A model generated the notes under the pieces. It was not told the origin of the DNA and ran no database searches. It saw only the letters and a program-made list of their open reading frames with translations. Positions 33,337 to 46,700 of a DNA stretch of 64,000 bases are shown piece by piece; the stretch's first letter is position 1, and every line of letters starts with the position of its first letter. This stretch comes from CAIJXB01 sp964455905 (GTDB taxonomy: Bacteria; Chlamydiota; Chlamydiia; Chlamydiales; Rhabdochlamydiaceae): positions 237,909-301,908 of the forward strand of contig CAYVYN010000004.1 in NCBI GenBank assembly GCA_964455905.1, in the 5' to 3' direction. A program made the translations under genes and the position numbers.

Positions 33337-34044
33337 ATGTCATTTCATATCATCCATCTAGATAACGTACCAATTTTTGAGCAGCTTCTTCTTGAAGAAA
33401 GGCTTTTAAGAGAGGATTCTAGAAACTTTATCGTGTTAAATACAGGCTCTCCAGCCGCTATCGTGATGGGAATATCAGGTAAACTTGATGAATTAGTGCA
33501 TAAAGAAAACACTCTTAAAAAAAACTGCCCTGTTATTAAACGTTTTAGTGGGGGTGGCACCGTATTCATCGATCAGGATACTCTTTTTCTTTCCTTTATA
33601 GGGAATAAAAGTCTTTTTAACTTCCCTGCCTATCCTGAAAGGATCCTAAAATGGTCTGAAGGATTTTATCAAGGAGCATTAGCCTTACCAGATTTTTCTC
33701 TTAGGGAAAATGATTTTGTGATTGGCCCTAAAAAATGTGGAGGCAACGCTCAGTACATCACTAAAGATAGATTCCTCCAACACACCTCTTTTCTTTGGGA
33801 TTTTAATCCTTCTAATATGGAATGCCTACTGCACCCAAAAAAAACACCAGAGTATAGACAAGGAAGGAATCATTTAGACTTTCTTTGCTGCTTAAAAGAA
33901 CACCTTCTATCTAAGGAAGAGTTCTTTAATAAAATTCACGCCCATGCCAAAAAAAATTATGAAACTACAATTTTATCCGATCTAAAAAACAATAAAATAC
34001 AGACCTCTCGTAGCTCAACAACTTACATACAATTAGAGCCTTAA
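33337..34044 (+). CDS. lplA: lipoate-protein ligase A-like protein (LplA/LipB/BirA fold)
   Basis: The protein has 235 residues. Family landmarks in order are RFSGGGTVFID (69-79), the lipoyl-AMP binding RRxSGGGTV motif, and KKCGGNAQYI (132-141), matching the K-x-G-N/S-A-Q motif with Lys133 as the conserved catalytic lysine. QHTSFLWDF (148-156) matches the H-G-T/S-L-L-x-D stretch. The protein should attach lipoate or octanoate to E2 subunits or H-protein in the cytoplasm. It is short compared with E. coli LplA (about 337 residues) because it lacks the C-terminal accessory domain, like other small LplA/LipM-type enzymes and chlamydial LplA. It could be an octanoyltransferase instead; sequence alone does not decide. 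The start ATG has AGGG only two bases upstream. It is probably co-transcribed with the preceding gene. Confidence 0.85.
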   Translation: MSFHIIHLDNVPIFEQLLLEERLLREDSRNFIVLNTGSPAAIVMGISGKLDELVHKENTLKKNCPVIKRFSGGGTVFIDQDTLFLSFIGNKSLFNFPAYPERILKWSEGFYQGALALPDFSLRENDFVIGPKKCGGNAQYITKDRFLQHTSFLWDFNPSNMECLLHPKKTPEYRQGRNHLDFLCCLKEHLLSKEEFFNKIHAHAKKNYETTILSDLKNNKIQTSRSSTTYIQLEP

Positions 34045-34164
34045 CAAACCAAAGGCGCACTCAACTTTTGATCGAATATTATCTGAAGGATAAGAAAAAA
34101 GATCTGCTTTAAGGGGTTAACTCCAAGCTGCATTAACCTAAAGTTAAGGTGGGACATGCTCTAA

Positions 34165-34190
34165 GAAAAGGGAGAATCTCCAGTTTTCTT
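34165..34190 (+). terminator. possible terminator for the small plus-strand operon
   Basis: The imperfect hairpin pairs AGAAAA with TTTTCT and GGAG with CTCC around an AAT loop, with a small internal bulge, ending in TTTTCTTCCTC. It lies 121 bases after the ligase stop codon. The stem is short and the U-tract interrupted. Confidence 0.35.
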
Positions 34191-34328
34191 CCTCGCAATC
34201 CCCTAAAAATTAATTATCGTTAAGGAGCATTTCATTAGGAGCTAGGTATCCCAAAAAGCAGAAAATAAAATTGTACAACACTTTCTCTTTAATTAGCGAG
34301 AAAAAAGCCTTAAGACAATAAAGCAATA

Positions 34329-34356
34329 AAGCCAACCTCTTGATAGAGGCTGGCTT
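34329..34356 (-). terminator. rho-independent terminator of the second giant gene
   Basis: On the minus strand the arms AAGCCA-GCCTC and GAGG-TTGGCTT pair with one mismatch, about 11-12 bp in all. The hairpin starts six bases past the stop codon and is followed by TATTGCTTTATTG. Confidence 0.65.
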
Positions 34357-34362
34357 AGCATC

Positions 34363-34720
34363 TTATCCGACTTGCTCTTCTAGAATTTCTTCTTTTACAT
34401 ACTCCTCTGCATCTTTAATAGAGGTTGCTTTTTGGCTATTTGGAATATAGTAGACAGGAGCTTGCCTATCTACCATATTGCCACTTAAAAAGTCCGGCAA
34501 GTAATACATCTGACCTGCAAGACTTCCCTGTATAGTTGTCACCCCAGGGACAAAGAAGATATTGGCAGGTAACCAAACCTTATGATGAGGTCCTGGTGGT
34601 GGCGGTGGTGGCGTTGGTGAACAGTAAGTCGTCACACCATTAAACACAACAAATGTAGGTAACTCTGAAGGATCACAGTAGACCACATTAGTAGCTGCCA
34701 CACCAGTAAAGTACGCAGGC
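34363..34720 (-). other. non-repeat C-terminal domain of the second giant
   Basis: About 120 residues following the last beta repeats: YCDPSELPTFVVFNGVTTYC, the Pro run, then an aromatic/proline stretch and an acidic, probably helical end. I do not recognise a named domain. It could act in anchoring or release, but that is speculation. No counterpart exists at the end of the first giant. Confidence 0.6.
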
Positions 34721-37700
34721 CCAATAGCACCCACATAGGTCGTAGCATTTGGGAAGTTAATATTGATAGGATTCAAAGTAGTTCCTACAAAAGAGGTGAT
34801 CGAATCAATAAAAATCTCAGAGGTTGTTGTGTTAGATATAACAATCCCAACAGGATTATCAATAGCACCAACTACTCGCATAAACATATTTCCTCCGGCA
34901 GAAATATTTCCTCTTAGATCTATCTCTCCAACGCTTATTCCTAAGGAGCCAACCACACCTATAGTGCCTACAGGACCTAAAACAAGCCTTCCTGTTGTCG
35001 TATTAATTGCTACATCTCCTAATGCGTTAGCCTGAAGATCAGTAATAACAACAGCACCTGTTGTACATACAATCGTTAGATGAGTTCCTGACGCCAATAT
35101 TAACGGCGTAGCAAAATCTATACCGCCTGTTAGAGCTCTAAAGTCCGCTGTACCTGCGGAATCTAGAGTCATAGATGTCGCGGTATAGCTCTGTGTATCA
35201 GCTGCTACAGCCAAAGAATTCATAGTGATTGTACTAGTCGAAGTTATGCTAAGAGCACGATTTACTCCTAAACTATCAACTGTACCTACATCAGACCGAA
35301 TCCTTACACCCTGACCTGTGATAGTCAAATCTTGGAATGGTCCAGTTACCCCAATTGCTCCATAGATATCAACAAATCCTGCAGCATAATCAATAGTAAG
35401 ACTATTAGCAGGATCAGAACTTTCCACTGTTCCTGTGATAGTTAGACCTGAAATAAACCCAAATCTATCACTACCCATTTTAGATAAGACAGTGGACTGA
35501 ATCAATGCATCTGGTGTACTTACCACTACATCTGCATCAATATTAACAACTGGGCTAGAAATATTACCATTTAGATAAAGGATTGCACCTGTATAGCTAG
35601 CACTATTTGTAGCTGCTAAGTTTCCTACCTGGCTCATCACATTTCCTGTAATATCCGAAGAGTTCACATTGATCCCTGCAAAAGAGACATCCCCAGAAGC
35701 TCCAGCGTAAAGTATTAGTGCGTAAGCTCCTGTAAGATCACTATGGAGAGTGATATCAGCGCTATCCATAGTATTCATCTCTACATCTGCTATAAGTGTA
35801 ATAACGCCAGCTATATCAATCAAAGCATGATCCGTTGTGATATTACCACCTAAAGATACTGGACCCCCTACTTGAGTGAACGATCCACCGGATGTAACAT
35901 TAAGAAGAGAGGTTGTTCCAGACACATTAAAGTACATGTCTCCAAGTATCTCAATATCATTTAACGAAGTAAACGAACTTGAGGTAATTGATAGATCACC
36001 AAGCTCTACTGTAGATTCTATAATTCCATTAATAGTTACAAGACCTGCTCCAGCATCTATAGAAACATTATCTCCAAGAGTAACGGCTTCTAAATCAGAG
36101 GCAACTAAGAAATTACCACCATTTGTAACATAAGAAGCATTTCCTGAATAAAGAGTTGTAAAGCTCATAGCTCCATGCGTTGTAGCCTCTGTATTAACAG
36201 TTACAGAAGAAGGCATTGTTGCTATAAAGTTACCCCAAACATAAATGCTATCTGCAGTCACCGTCCCAGTATTTGAAAGTGTTACATCAGAGCCAACACT
36301 CACATCATGAAAAATAACGTCATAATTAGCAGGAGAGCCCGCTAGATCAAGAGATCCTACGTCAAGAGTTCCATCGATCTGAACTTGACCTCCTTGTAGA
36401 GTGGTCAAATTAAGCGCTGTTACATTTCCATTTGCTGTATACGTACTACCAGTCAAAGTAATATATCCAGGGCCGGTTGTTTGTCCTACATTACCTGTAA
36501 AGAGAATGTCTCCTCCTACTATCCCTAGATTTTCTACTCCACCTATAGTCCCTTCGATGGAGTAAATTGTCACATTACCAGTGCCAGCAGCTATATCAAC
36601 AGCACCTGTTAAAGTAACTGTTCCAGATACAGTAAAGGCTGCATCTGTTGTTGTAAGAACAACTCCACCTACAGAAATATTTCCTCCATAAGATTGAATA
36701 CCTGTTGTTGTGACATCTCCTTCAATAAGAGCGCTGCTTCCTAAACTTGTTGTAATACTTGTTAAAGGAGTCGTTAATCCTATGTCTCCATCTAACGTAA
36801 TGCCGCCAACGCTATTTAAAATAAGGTCGTTTGCTCCATCGATAGTTCCAAAGAACGTAATCTCTCCAGATCCTACAGTAATTGTAACATCTCCAGCTAA
36901 AGTTGTTGCTCCTGATACAACCATAAAGTTTCCATCGCTTTCGCTTGTATAAAGACCATTTAAGGAAACAGTAGTTCCACCATAAGATTGATTTCCTGTT
37001 GTCGTGACACTTTGAAACGATTCAGCACCAGCTCCAATCGTAGACAAGCTTGTTAAGGCTGTTGTTCCACCAATAGCACCTGCGAATGTTCTGCCTCCTG
37101 TATTTGAGACTGTCAGAGAGTACGCCCCATCAACAGTACTACCAAAGTTCACAACACCGGTTCCTATTGTAATAGTTGTGTCACTACCTAAAGTAACAGC
37201 GCCAGAAGCTGTGAAGTTACTGTCACTTGTAATACAGCTACCTCTTAAAGTAATCGTATCATCTCCAAGTAACTGAGCTCCTGTTGTTGTAATACCATGG
37301 AAACTAGAAGAGCCTCCCGCATCTGTTGTAAATGCAGTAAGAGGTGTTGTTTCTCCAATTTCACCACTGAATGCAATAATGCCTGAGCTATTAGCTATTA
37401 AAGAGAACGCTCCATTTGTTGTTCCTGTAAAGCTAATGTTTCCAGCCCCTGCATTGATCACAACGTTATCTGTCAAAATAGCATTTCCATTTACAAGGAA
37501 GTTAGCTCCCCCAGTATTATAGATACCTGAAAGATAGACAATCGTATCGCAAGCACTGATGCTTTCTGAGTCACTATGTATAGTACCTGCATGAACTCCT
37601 TCAGCTGTTGCCGTAAAGACATTAAGAGGAGCTAAGAGAGTTCCTACATCTTGTAAAGTAATTACTCCACCGGTACAAGCGGTTATCGTTAAACTGCGAG

Positions 37701-40700
37701 CAGCCGTTGGAAGACCTGGGTTTGTAATATTGCTATCAAAAGTAATATTAGCTCCAAGAGAAATCAATGTCACATCATTAGATAATGAGACTGGATTTAC
37801 CATATGGATAATATCACCCGTTGTCGTAATATCAGCACCTAAAACAACTGTTCCAGATACACCACTTTCATTGAACGCTCCATCTAGTGTAACCTGATCG
37901 CTAAAGGTTGCAACGCCTGTATGAACAAGTGTAAATGGACCTGTTCCTGTTGTCGCCACCGTGCTATTAAAGTTAATAGTAGTACCGGTTATGCTGATAC
38001 CTCCTACTGCATTTGTATTCAAAGTGCCACCAAACGTGGTTGTTCCTGTTGCACTTGTAATAGTAAATGACTGAGCAAATACTGCTGCTGCACTAATATC
38101 ACCTGCACTTGTAATCGTGATATCACCTAAACGAGTGACTCCTCCGACATTACCTGTGAAGGTTAGATTCCCTAAGCCTAAAACAGCTGTTAGATTGTGA
38201 GCTCCATTAATCGTAGAATCAAACAGGACAGCATCATTACTTGTTGTAATAGTTGTATTAGCACCTAAAGTAACAGCTCCTGTATAGGTCTGCGCGTTGG
38301 CATAATAGGTTCCACCATTTAATGTGATTCCTCCTACACTTCCATCAATACTAGTAGCTCCAGTAACGCCACTTTCAATAGCAATTCCTATTCCTGTTAA
38401 TGTAACGGCCCCTGTTCCACTTACTGTAAAGCTTGTAAGAGCAGCTCCAGAAGTAGTATCTCCCACTATTCCACTAAATGTTTGTGCTCCAGAAGACGTT
38501 ACTGTCAGATCATGCGCTCCAATGATTGCTGCTCCAAAAGTAATAGCTCCAGACCCTGTTGTAACTATAGTGCTTCCTAAAAGGGTCGCAGTTCCAGTAC
38601 CAACAGAGAAGGCAGCATCTGTTGTAGTGTACGTACCATTTAAGGAAACAACTGTATCCTCATCATAAGTCTGAGCTCCTGTCGTTGTCACAGAAACCAT
38701 ACTCAATGTTCCAGCTCCTAGCGATGTTACGCTAGTTGGCGCTGTTGTCCCTCCTACTACTGCAGTAAACGACTTAGATCCTGTTGCTGTGATAGTCAAA
38801 GCTTTTGCTCCATCTATTGTAGCGCCAAAAGTAATAGCGCCAGATCCTGTACTTACAGTGCTATCTCCTGCAAGAGTAACTGCTACTGCAGACATAGAAA
38901 AATGTGCATTATTTGTGCCTGCATTGCCACGTGTGCTATAATCACCATTTAATGTGACTAAAGAATCTGTATCATATACCTGAGCTCCTTGTGTAGTAAC
39001 AGAAAGCATAGATAGTTGACCAATCCCAGTAGAAGACATGTACGATAAAGCTGTTGTTCCCCCTACGATACCACTAAAGGTCTTACTACCTGTAGATGTA
39101 ACGATGAGATCGTTAAATCCATCTATGGTGGATCCAAAGCTTATGTTACCAGCCCCTGTTGTTACAGTAGTACTTCCTGCAAGAGTCACAGCTCCATTTG
39201 CAATAGAGAATGCAGCATTTGTTGTAGTGTACGTACCATTTAAGGAAACAAGTGTATCCTCATCATAAGTCTGAGCTCCTGTTGTTGTGACAGAAACCAT
39301 ACTTAACGTTCCAGCTCCCGTAGAAGTAAGAGAACTTAATGCTGATCCTGCTCCCCCTACTATACCGCTAAAGGTCTTAGCCGCTGTAGATGTTACAGTC
39401 AAAGCATAACTTCCACCAATTGCTCCTCCAAAGCTAATAGCTCCAGACCCTGTTGTTACTATAGTGCTCCCTAAAAGGGTCACAGCTCCAGTTCCAACAG
39501 AGAAGGCTGCATTTGTTGTAGTGTACGTACCATTTAATGAAATAGCGGTATCTGAATTATAAGTCTGAGCTCCTGTTGTTGTGACAGAAACCATACTTAA
39601 TGTTCCAGCTCCTGTAGAAGTAAGAGAACTTAATGCCGATCCTGCTCCCCCTACTATACCACTAAAGGTCTTAGCCCCTGTAGATGTCACAGTCAAAGCA
39701 TGAGCTCCTCTAACTGTTGATCCGAAGCTGATATTGCCAGTTCCAGTAGAAATTGTAACACCATTACCTAGAACTGCTACAGCTCCACTATTTAGAGTAA
39801 AGTTACTATCTGTTGTGCTATACGAAGAACCATTTAAATTTACAGCTGAGGAAGCACCGTTTCCTGAATAAGTTTGCGCTCCTGTTGTTGTTACATTAAC
39901 TAATGTTACTGTACCTCCTGCTGTTGTACTTAGAGACTTAATTGCAGTTGGAGCACCGATCGCACCACCTACAGTAATATTTCCACTAGTTCCAGCTATT
40001 AAGGTAAATGGTGTACGGCCACTAACCGTGTCTACTACTGTTCCTGTAATAGATATGTTAGCTCCTGAAGCAGAACCTCCCAATGTTGTATTTAAACTAA
40101 CGCCTGCTGCGTTATTTAAAATTACATTATCAGTAATTGTAATAGGAGCTCCATTTGTTGTTATATCAGCCTCTAACGTCGTAGTAGCCCCAGGACCAAT
40201 CAGGTGAATCGATGCTAGACCTGTTCCTGTAATAGGACCTTCTACTAGAATTGATCCTCCTACTCCTGGTGACTGAATCGTCACAGGTGATGTGAAGGTA
40301 ATACCATCTACGCAAACGTTAATTGCTCCAGAGCTATTAGCACGACCTATCGTAATACCAGTAAATCCGGCCTGTAAATAAGCTATGTAAGCACTAGATA
40401 AAGTATAATTTCCTACATCAGGAATCCATCCCAAGTAAATATCTTTGCTTGCTGTTGTTGGTTGGAACACAATTGTAGAGCTTCCATAGATGTTGCCACC
40501 TAAAGTAATCGCATCACTTGTTAAAGAAATAGCTCCCAACTTATTTGGCGCCGCAGCCCCCACAGTATTTAAGGTAATAGATCCTGTTCCTGCGTCCATT
40601 GTAAGAGCATTTCCAGCTCCTAATATGCCCTGAGCAATAACGATATCTCCATTTCCAGACGCTGTAGTAAAGGTTGCCCCACCTAACAGAGTAATACCAG

Positions 40701-43700
40701 CAGAACCATTTTGTGTAATTCCACCTGGAGCTGTGATAGTTATTCCATTCACCGACCATATATCTGAATTAGTTACAGTTAACGAGCTTCCACTAGAAAG
40801 CGTGACTACTCCACCTAAATTAACAGTAGAACCTGTTACTACTGTAGTTCCAATAGCAGTAGTGTTGCCTATGCCAGATAAAGAAACAGCTCCACTTCCT
40901 GCATTGACAGTAAGGGCAAAATTACCATTAAGGTCATTACCTAAGGTAATGTTAGCTCCACCACCTAAAGAAGAATCGAGTGTTAAAGATCCAGCTAGTG
41001 TAACTATTCCAGTCACATTAACTGCTCCACTATTAGTAGTAAGAGAAGCATTAGCTGTAACATTTAAAGCACCGATACTCATCGTAGACGATGCTGTAGT
41101 TACAGCAACTGTTCCAGCTACATTAATAGCGGAAGTTAAATGGTTATCTAGCGCATTTGTAAAGGTTGTGCTTGAACCTGCTACACTACCTAAAGTAAGA
41201 GTTCCTAGATTTCCAAAGCTAGTTGCTCCTGTGATAATAGATCCTTGAGCCCCTGCATCATTAAATGCGACAGCAGATAATCCCCCTGTTGTCACATCAG
41301 CTGCTAGAATTCTTCCTCCTACCGTGGTCGCATAACCAAAGCTTGCGTTAACCCCTGCCATAGAAAGACCTCCAACAAGCGTCAGTTCAGGGAATCCAAC
41401 AGGACTTGTTACAGTAGAAATAATTGTCAAAGAGTCCTTAGTATTAAGATCTCCAAGTCCTGTAATAGCTCCAATTAGAGCAATCGCTCCACTTGAACCA
41501 GCTCTAAGAGTTAGATTATGAGCTCCCGTAATTGTCGTCACAGAATCTGCAAAAGTAATACCTGCACCTGCAGATACTACACCAGCATTAGTTGTATCTA
41601 TAAGAACATCAGATGTAAGAGTTACTGCTGCACTTTGGAAGTAAACTAAACCACCTGCAGTTATAATATCACCACCTAAGTTTACAGTAGAACCAGTAAA
41701 AGATCCATTATGGATAACCCCATTTCCTGATAAAACCGTTGTCTTAATATTACTAGATACAGTTAGAACATAACTTGAAGTCTGAACTATCGTAAGTGGT
41801 GTCGTAAACCCTACATCATCCACAAAATGAATAGTTCCTGTACGTCCTGCAAAAACTACCAAACCAGCATCTCCGTCTACTGTCGTTTCAAACGTGACGT
41901 TCGCTCCAGCAACCACGTCTCCATTATTTGTAGAGTCAATAGTAGTAGTTCCATCTAAAACAACAGTTGTCATAGAGATAGGCTGACCAATTGATCTTAC
42001 AGCTCCCATAGTATGAACAGCAGATGCCGCGTTGGCAGCTAGTGCATTTGTAAATGTAATGATAGAACCTACTTCACTACCAAATGTCAATGTTCCTGTA
42101 TTACCAAAGGATGTTGTTCCTGTGATCGCAGACCCCTGCGCTCCTGCATCGTTAAACGCTATATTTACAGCCCCTGTTGTAGTTACATTAGAAGCTGAAA
42201 TTCTTCCCGCTATTGTTGTTGTAGACCCAAAAGAAGCATTAAATCCAGGCATATTCAAGCCTCCTACTAAAGTCATTGCAGGAAAGACAACTGGATCTGT
42301 TACAGTAGAAACAATTGTTAAAGAATCATTTGTAGAAGCATCTCCTAGAGCGATAATATTTCCGGCTAACGTAATTCCGCCTGCAGTCCCAGCTCTTAAC
42401 GTAAGGTTATGAGAACCTCCAATTGTCGCTGCGCTATCAGAGAAGCTTATAGAGGCTCCTGCTGCAGAAACTCCTGCATTAGTCGTATCCAACGTAACAT
42501 CGGCACTTAAAGTAACAGCACCACCTGTCATCGTAATAGAACCTAGATCCGAGGTAATATCTCCTCCAAGGCTTATTGTTGGAGTCGTTCCAACACCTGT
42601 ATAAAGAACCCCAACACCTCCAACGGCTGTTGTTTTTAGCGTGCTTCCACTCGTAATCGCATTAGCTGTAGCTACTACCTTAGCAAGAGGCGTTGTTGCT
42701 CCTACATCTGCCAAGAATTGAACTATTCCTGTAGATCCAGCATTAAGATTTAAAGTATAAGCTCCATTAACTGTAGATCCAAATACTATATTAGCCCCCG
42801 AAGTAGCAACAGTTACATCTTGCGCAAGAACAACTGCACCTGAATTACCTGTTGTGAAGGTAGCATTAGAAGTAGTGTAACTACCACTTAAAGTAATCGC
42901 TGTATCTGCTGTATAAGTTTGAGCTCCTGTTGTTGTGACAGAAACCATACTTAATGTTCCAGCGCCTGTAGATGTTAAGCTAGTAAGAGATGTCGTTCCT
43001 CCCACTATTCCACCAAAAGTCTTATCTCCTGTAGATGTCACAGTAAGGGCGTGCGCTCCATTGACTGTTCCTCCAAAGGTAATGTCTCCAGTTGTTCCAT
43101 CAATAATGGTATCACAGGTTAAAACAGCATCTCCAGGAACTGTGAAGTCAAGAGCTCCTATAGTTTCTGTTCCGCATAATTCTACAGTACCTCCACAAGA
43201 ACTAATTGTTTTAGTTCCTGTGTAGTTAATTCCATGAGAAATTAAAACATTAGTTGTAAGAGTAACATTTACTAAAGCCGCAGATCCTCCAACTGGAGAA
43301 CTTAGGGTAATCCTTCCTGGAGTACATGCATTAAAATCAATGCTAAAGTTTCCATTAATCGTGCTTCCAAATTGGATGTTACCACCCCCTGTGACTATAT
43401 TCGCATTACCAAGTAATGTAACTGGTCCAACGAGGACTGTAAAATTAGCATTAGATGTCGTGTAGGTACCATTTAAAGATACGGCTGTATCTGTATCATA
43501 GGATTGGAAAGCATCCGTTGTCACTGATTGCAACGAAAGCGTTCCAGCACCTAAAGACTGTAGATACATCAATTTATTTGTTAATCCTACATCGCCACTA
43601 AATGTCTTAGCACCTGTAGACGTGATTTCTAATCCCTGAGATCCTGCCGCTAGTGCATCCACCGTTGAGCCAAAACTAATCGCTCCAGATCCAGTAGAAA

Positions 43701-46700
43701 TAGTAGAGTGATTTACTAAAATCACTTGAGCGCCAGTTTCTGTTACAAAGCTTCCATTAGAAGTTGTTGTGTAATCACCGTTTAATCTAACTACTCTTGT
43801 AGATCCGGAAAGAACCCCAGAGTATGTTTGATTGCCAGTCGTTATAACATCAGGCAAGTAGACTGTTCCTCCAGAAATCGTATGAATGCTTTGAATAGGT
43901 GTAACATCACCAACTGATAGAGTTAGTGTGATGTCACCAGAACTTCCTGCATTAAGTGTAAATGGAGATTTACCAGTGCTTGTATCTTGGACTTTTCCTG
44001 CAATAGATATGCTAGCGCCAGCTACATATAACAGATTACCACTATCTGTTGTATCTAGCGTGATACCTGATGCATTATTTAACACTACGCTATCACTAAT
44101 TGTAATAGGTTGTGCTTGCGTTACAATATCAGCAGTTAATGTGGTTGTAGCACCCGGACCATCTATATAGATAGATGCATTGCCCTGGCCTGTTATCTGT
44201 CCATTTACAGCTATAGATCCACCTACCCCAGGACAACGTATAATCACAGGATCGTTAAATGTTATAGCGTTGATTCTAATAGCACCTGTTCCGTCGCTGC
44301 GTCCTATCGTAATCTCTGTAAAGCCATTTTGTAAGTATCCAATTTCTGTCGCAGAAAGAGAGTAGGTTCCAGAGGCTCCATCACCTATTCCAATTGTTTG
44401 AGAAACAGTTGTTGGCTGTAACAAGATCGTTGAATTACCATAGATATTGCCACCTAAAGCAATCGTATCGCTTGTTAAAGAGATAGCGCCTAAAACAAAC
44501 CCACCAACTGAGGAACCTACTGTACTAGATAAAGTAAGCCCTCCTGTTCCGGCTGTTACAGTAAAGATCTCTCCTCCTGCAGTAGAAGCGATCACAGCAC
44601 CTGTTACTGTTACATCTCCAGCTCCAGCTCCTGTAGATAATGTGATATTAGCAGATGGAGCAAGGGTTAGTGAACCTCCAATACTTAAATTAGAGTTTGT
44701 TGTTGTGATATTATTAGCTAAGCTTACTGCTCCTGTAGCGCTAAAGCCTGTAGCTGCTGTAATTACTCCTGTTGCCTCTTTTGTAAAGAGACCGCTATTT
44801 GCAACGGTAATAGACCCTGTTGCAGCGAAGCTGTTGTTTACACTGTAAGCTACCCCTTTAAGATCAGCAGAGCCAACAGATACTGTGCTACTAAATGTCG
44901 TAGTTCCTGTCGCTGCATTTGTTTGTGTTAAAGCTCCAGTTACTACTAAAGCTGCATCAAACCCTAGTGTATTTGATGTTCCGATAGTAAGAGCTTCTAG
45001 TGTAACTGACTGTAAGAAACTTACTGTCCCTGCAGATCCAGCATGAACAGTCATCGTTTCAGAAGCTGTGTTTGAAACAGCTCCAGCAAACAAGATATTA
45101 GCTCCAGTTTCTGTTGCAGCTTTAGAGTCTACTATCAAATTTCCTCCATTAAGAGTAAGAAAACCAATAGAGATTGTCCCTGCATTTGTCGTTAAAGAAG
45201 AATTGTCTATTATAGTCGTACTTCCCATGATCATAGCTGAAGCACTATTTGTAACAGCAATAATCCCGTTAAGGCTTGTGGCTCCAGCACTCGTATCTAC
45301 TCCATTAGTAAACGTTGTAGTGTACGCTCCTCCAAATGTGACCCCTCCGGCGTTACCAAATACAGTGCTATTTGTAACAGTTCCACCGCCATTAAACGTC
45401 ATGGAGTAAGATCCGGTTGCAGTTGTTAGCGATGTAATTGTTACAGCTCCTGTAAATAAAACAGAAGTAGCTGTATCTGAAATCGTTACTGCCCCAACAT
45501 TTGTTGTGCCAGTAATAGTTGTTGTTCCGCTATTTGTGACTGTCAAGCCATCCAAAGTAACATTGCTAGAAAATAGAACAGCGCTTCCTGTTCCCGCGTT
45601 GACTGTAAGAGTAGATCCCACTGTCTGAGTTACTGCAGAAGTAGCTGTAATATTAGCTCCAGTAGCCAATTCTAATGATGTATTCCAAACAACATTTCCA
45701 AATAATGCTACTGCGTCTGCAAAGCTAATTACATCGCCTGTTGTAACAATATCTCCAGCAGTCAGAACACTTCCTCCACCAGTTTGCGTAAAGGCTCCGC
45801 CTAAACTTAAGTCAGCAACAGGTCCAAAAGTTGCAAGACCTGTATTTGTAAGTGTAAATGGTGCCGCAGCTATTGTAGAAACACTACCGTAGAAATTAAA
45901 TATATTTCCAGTAAGGACAATACCGCCAACCGCGTCTGTTACAACATGATTATTAAAGCTAGTTGTTCCACTTCCTGCTACTTGCGTAATGCTTGCTGCT
46001 GTAATTGCTGCATCTACTGTTACATCGGCTGCACTTGTAATTGTTAGCGCTCCTAATTTTTTAACGCCTCCAACTACTCCTGTAAAGTGGATGTCACCTG
46101 TTCCTGCTGTAAGACCTAGGGTCTCTATATCATCTGTTGTTCCATCTACTGTTCCTGCAAACGTGATGTCTCCAGCTCCTGCTCCTGTAGATAGAAGCAC
46201 GTTACCAGCGAGCACTGTCGATCCACCAATTGTTAAATTGGTATCTGTCGTTGTGATGTTATTCGCTAGGCTTACATCCCCTGTTGTACTAAAGCCTGTT
46301 GGCGCTGTAATTGCTCCTGTTGCCCCTTTTGTAAAGAGACCGCTATTAGTTACTACTACATCTGTTGCAGAGCTCATACTTGCATTCACTGCAAAGACGC
46401 TTCCTGTAAGAGCTATTCCACCTACATCTGTTACTACAGCTCCTGTAAATGTTGTTGTTCCACTTCCTGCTACTTGCGTAATGCTTGCTGCTGTAATTGC
46501 TGCATCTANNNNNNNNNNNNNNNNNNNNNNNNNNNNNNNNNNNNNNNNNNNNNNNNNNNNNNNNNNNNNNNNNNNNNNNNNNNNNNNNNNNNNNNNNNNN
46601 NNNNNNNNCCCCTGTTGTACTAAAGCCTGTTGGCGCTGTAATTGCTCCTGTTGCCCCTTTTGTGAAGAGACCGCTATTAGTTACTACTACTGCTCCTGTT

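Larger units (their letters stand above)
34045..34362. other. gene-free convergent spacer
   Basis: These 318 bases lie between the end of the ligase gene (plus) and the end of the second giant (minus). I find no credible gene or RNA. The spacer holds two hairpins, listed separately. Mid-spacer sequence around 34110-34160 is unassigned. Confidence 0.7.

Noticed and set aside
34042..34158. Possible short minus-strand gene or transposase remnant in the convergent spacer
   Set aside because: On careful reading the frame from the ATG at 34158 hits TAG after six codons; no other coding signal is present.
34363..34720. Contact-dependent inhibition toxin at the end of the second giant
   Set aside because: No VENN-type pretoxin motif or nuclease-like domain is seen, and no small immunity gene follows; the stop is followed by a terminator.
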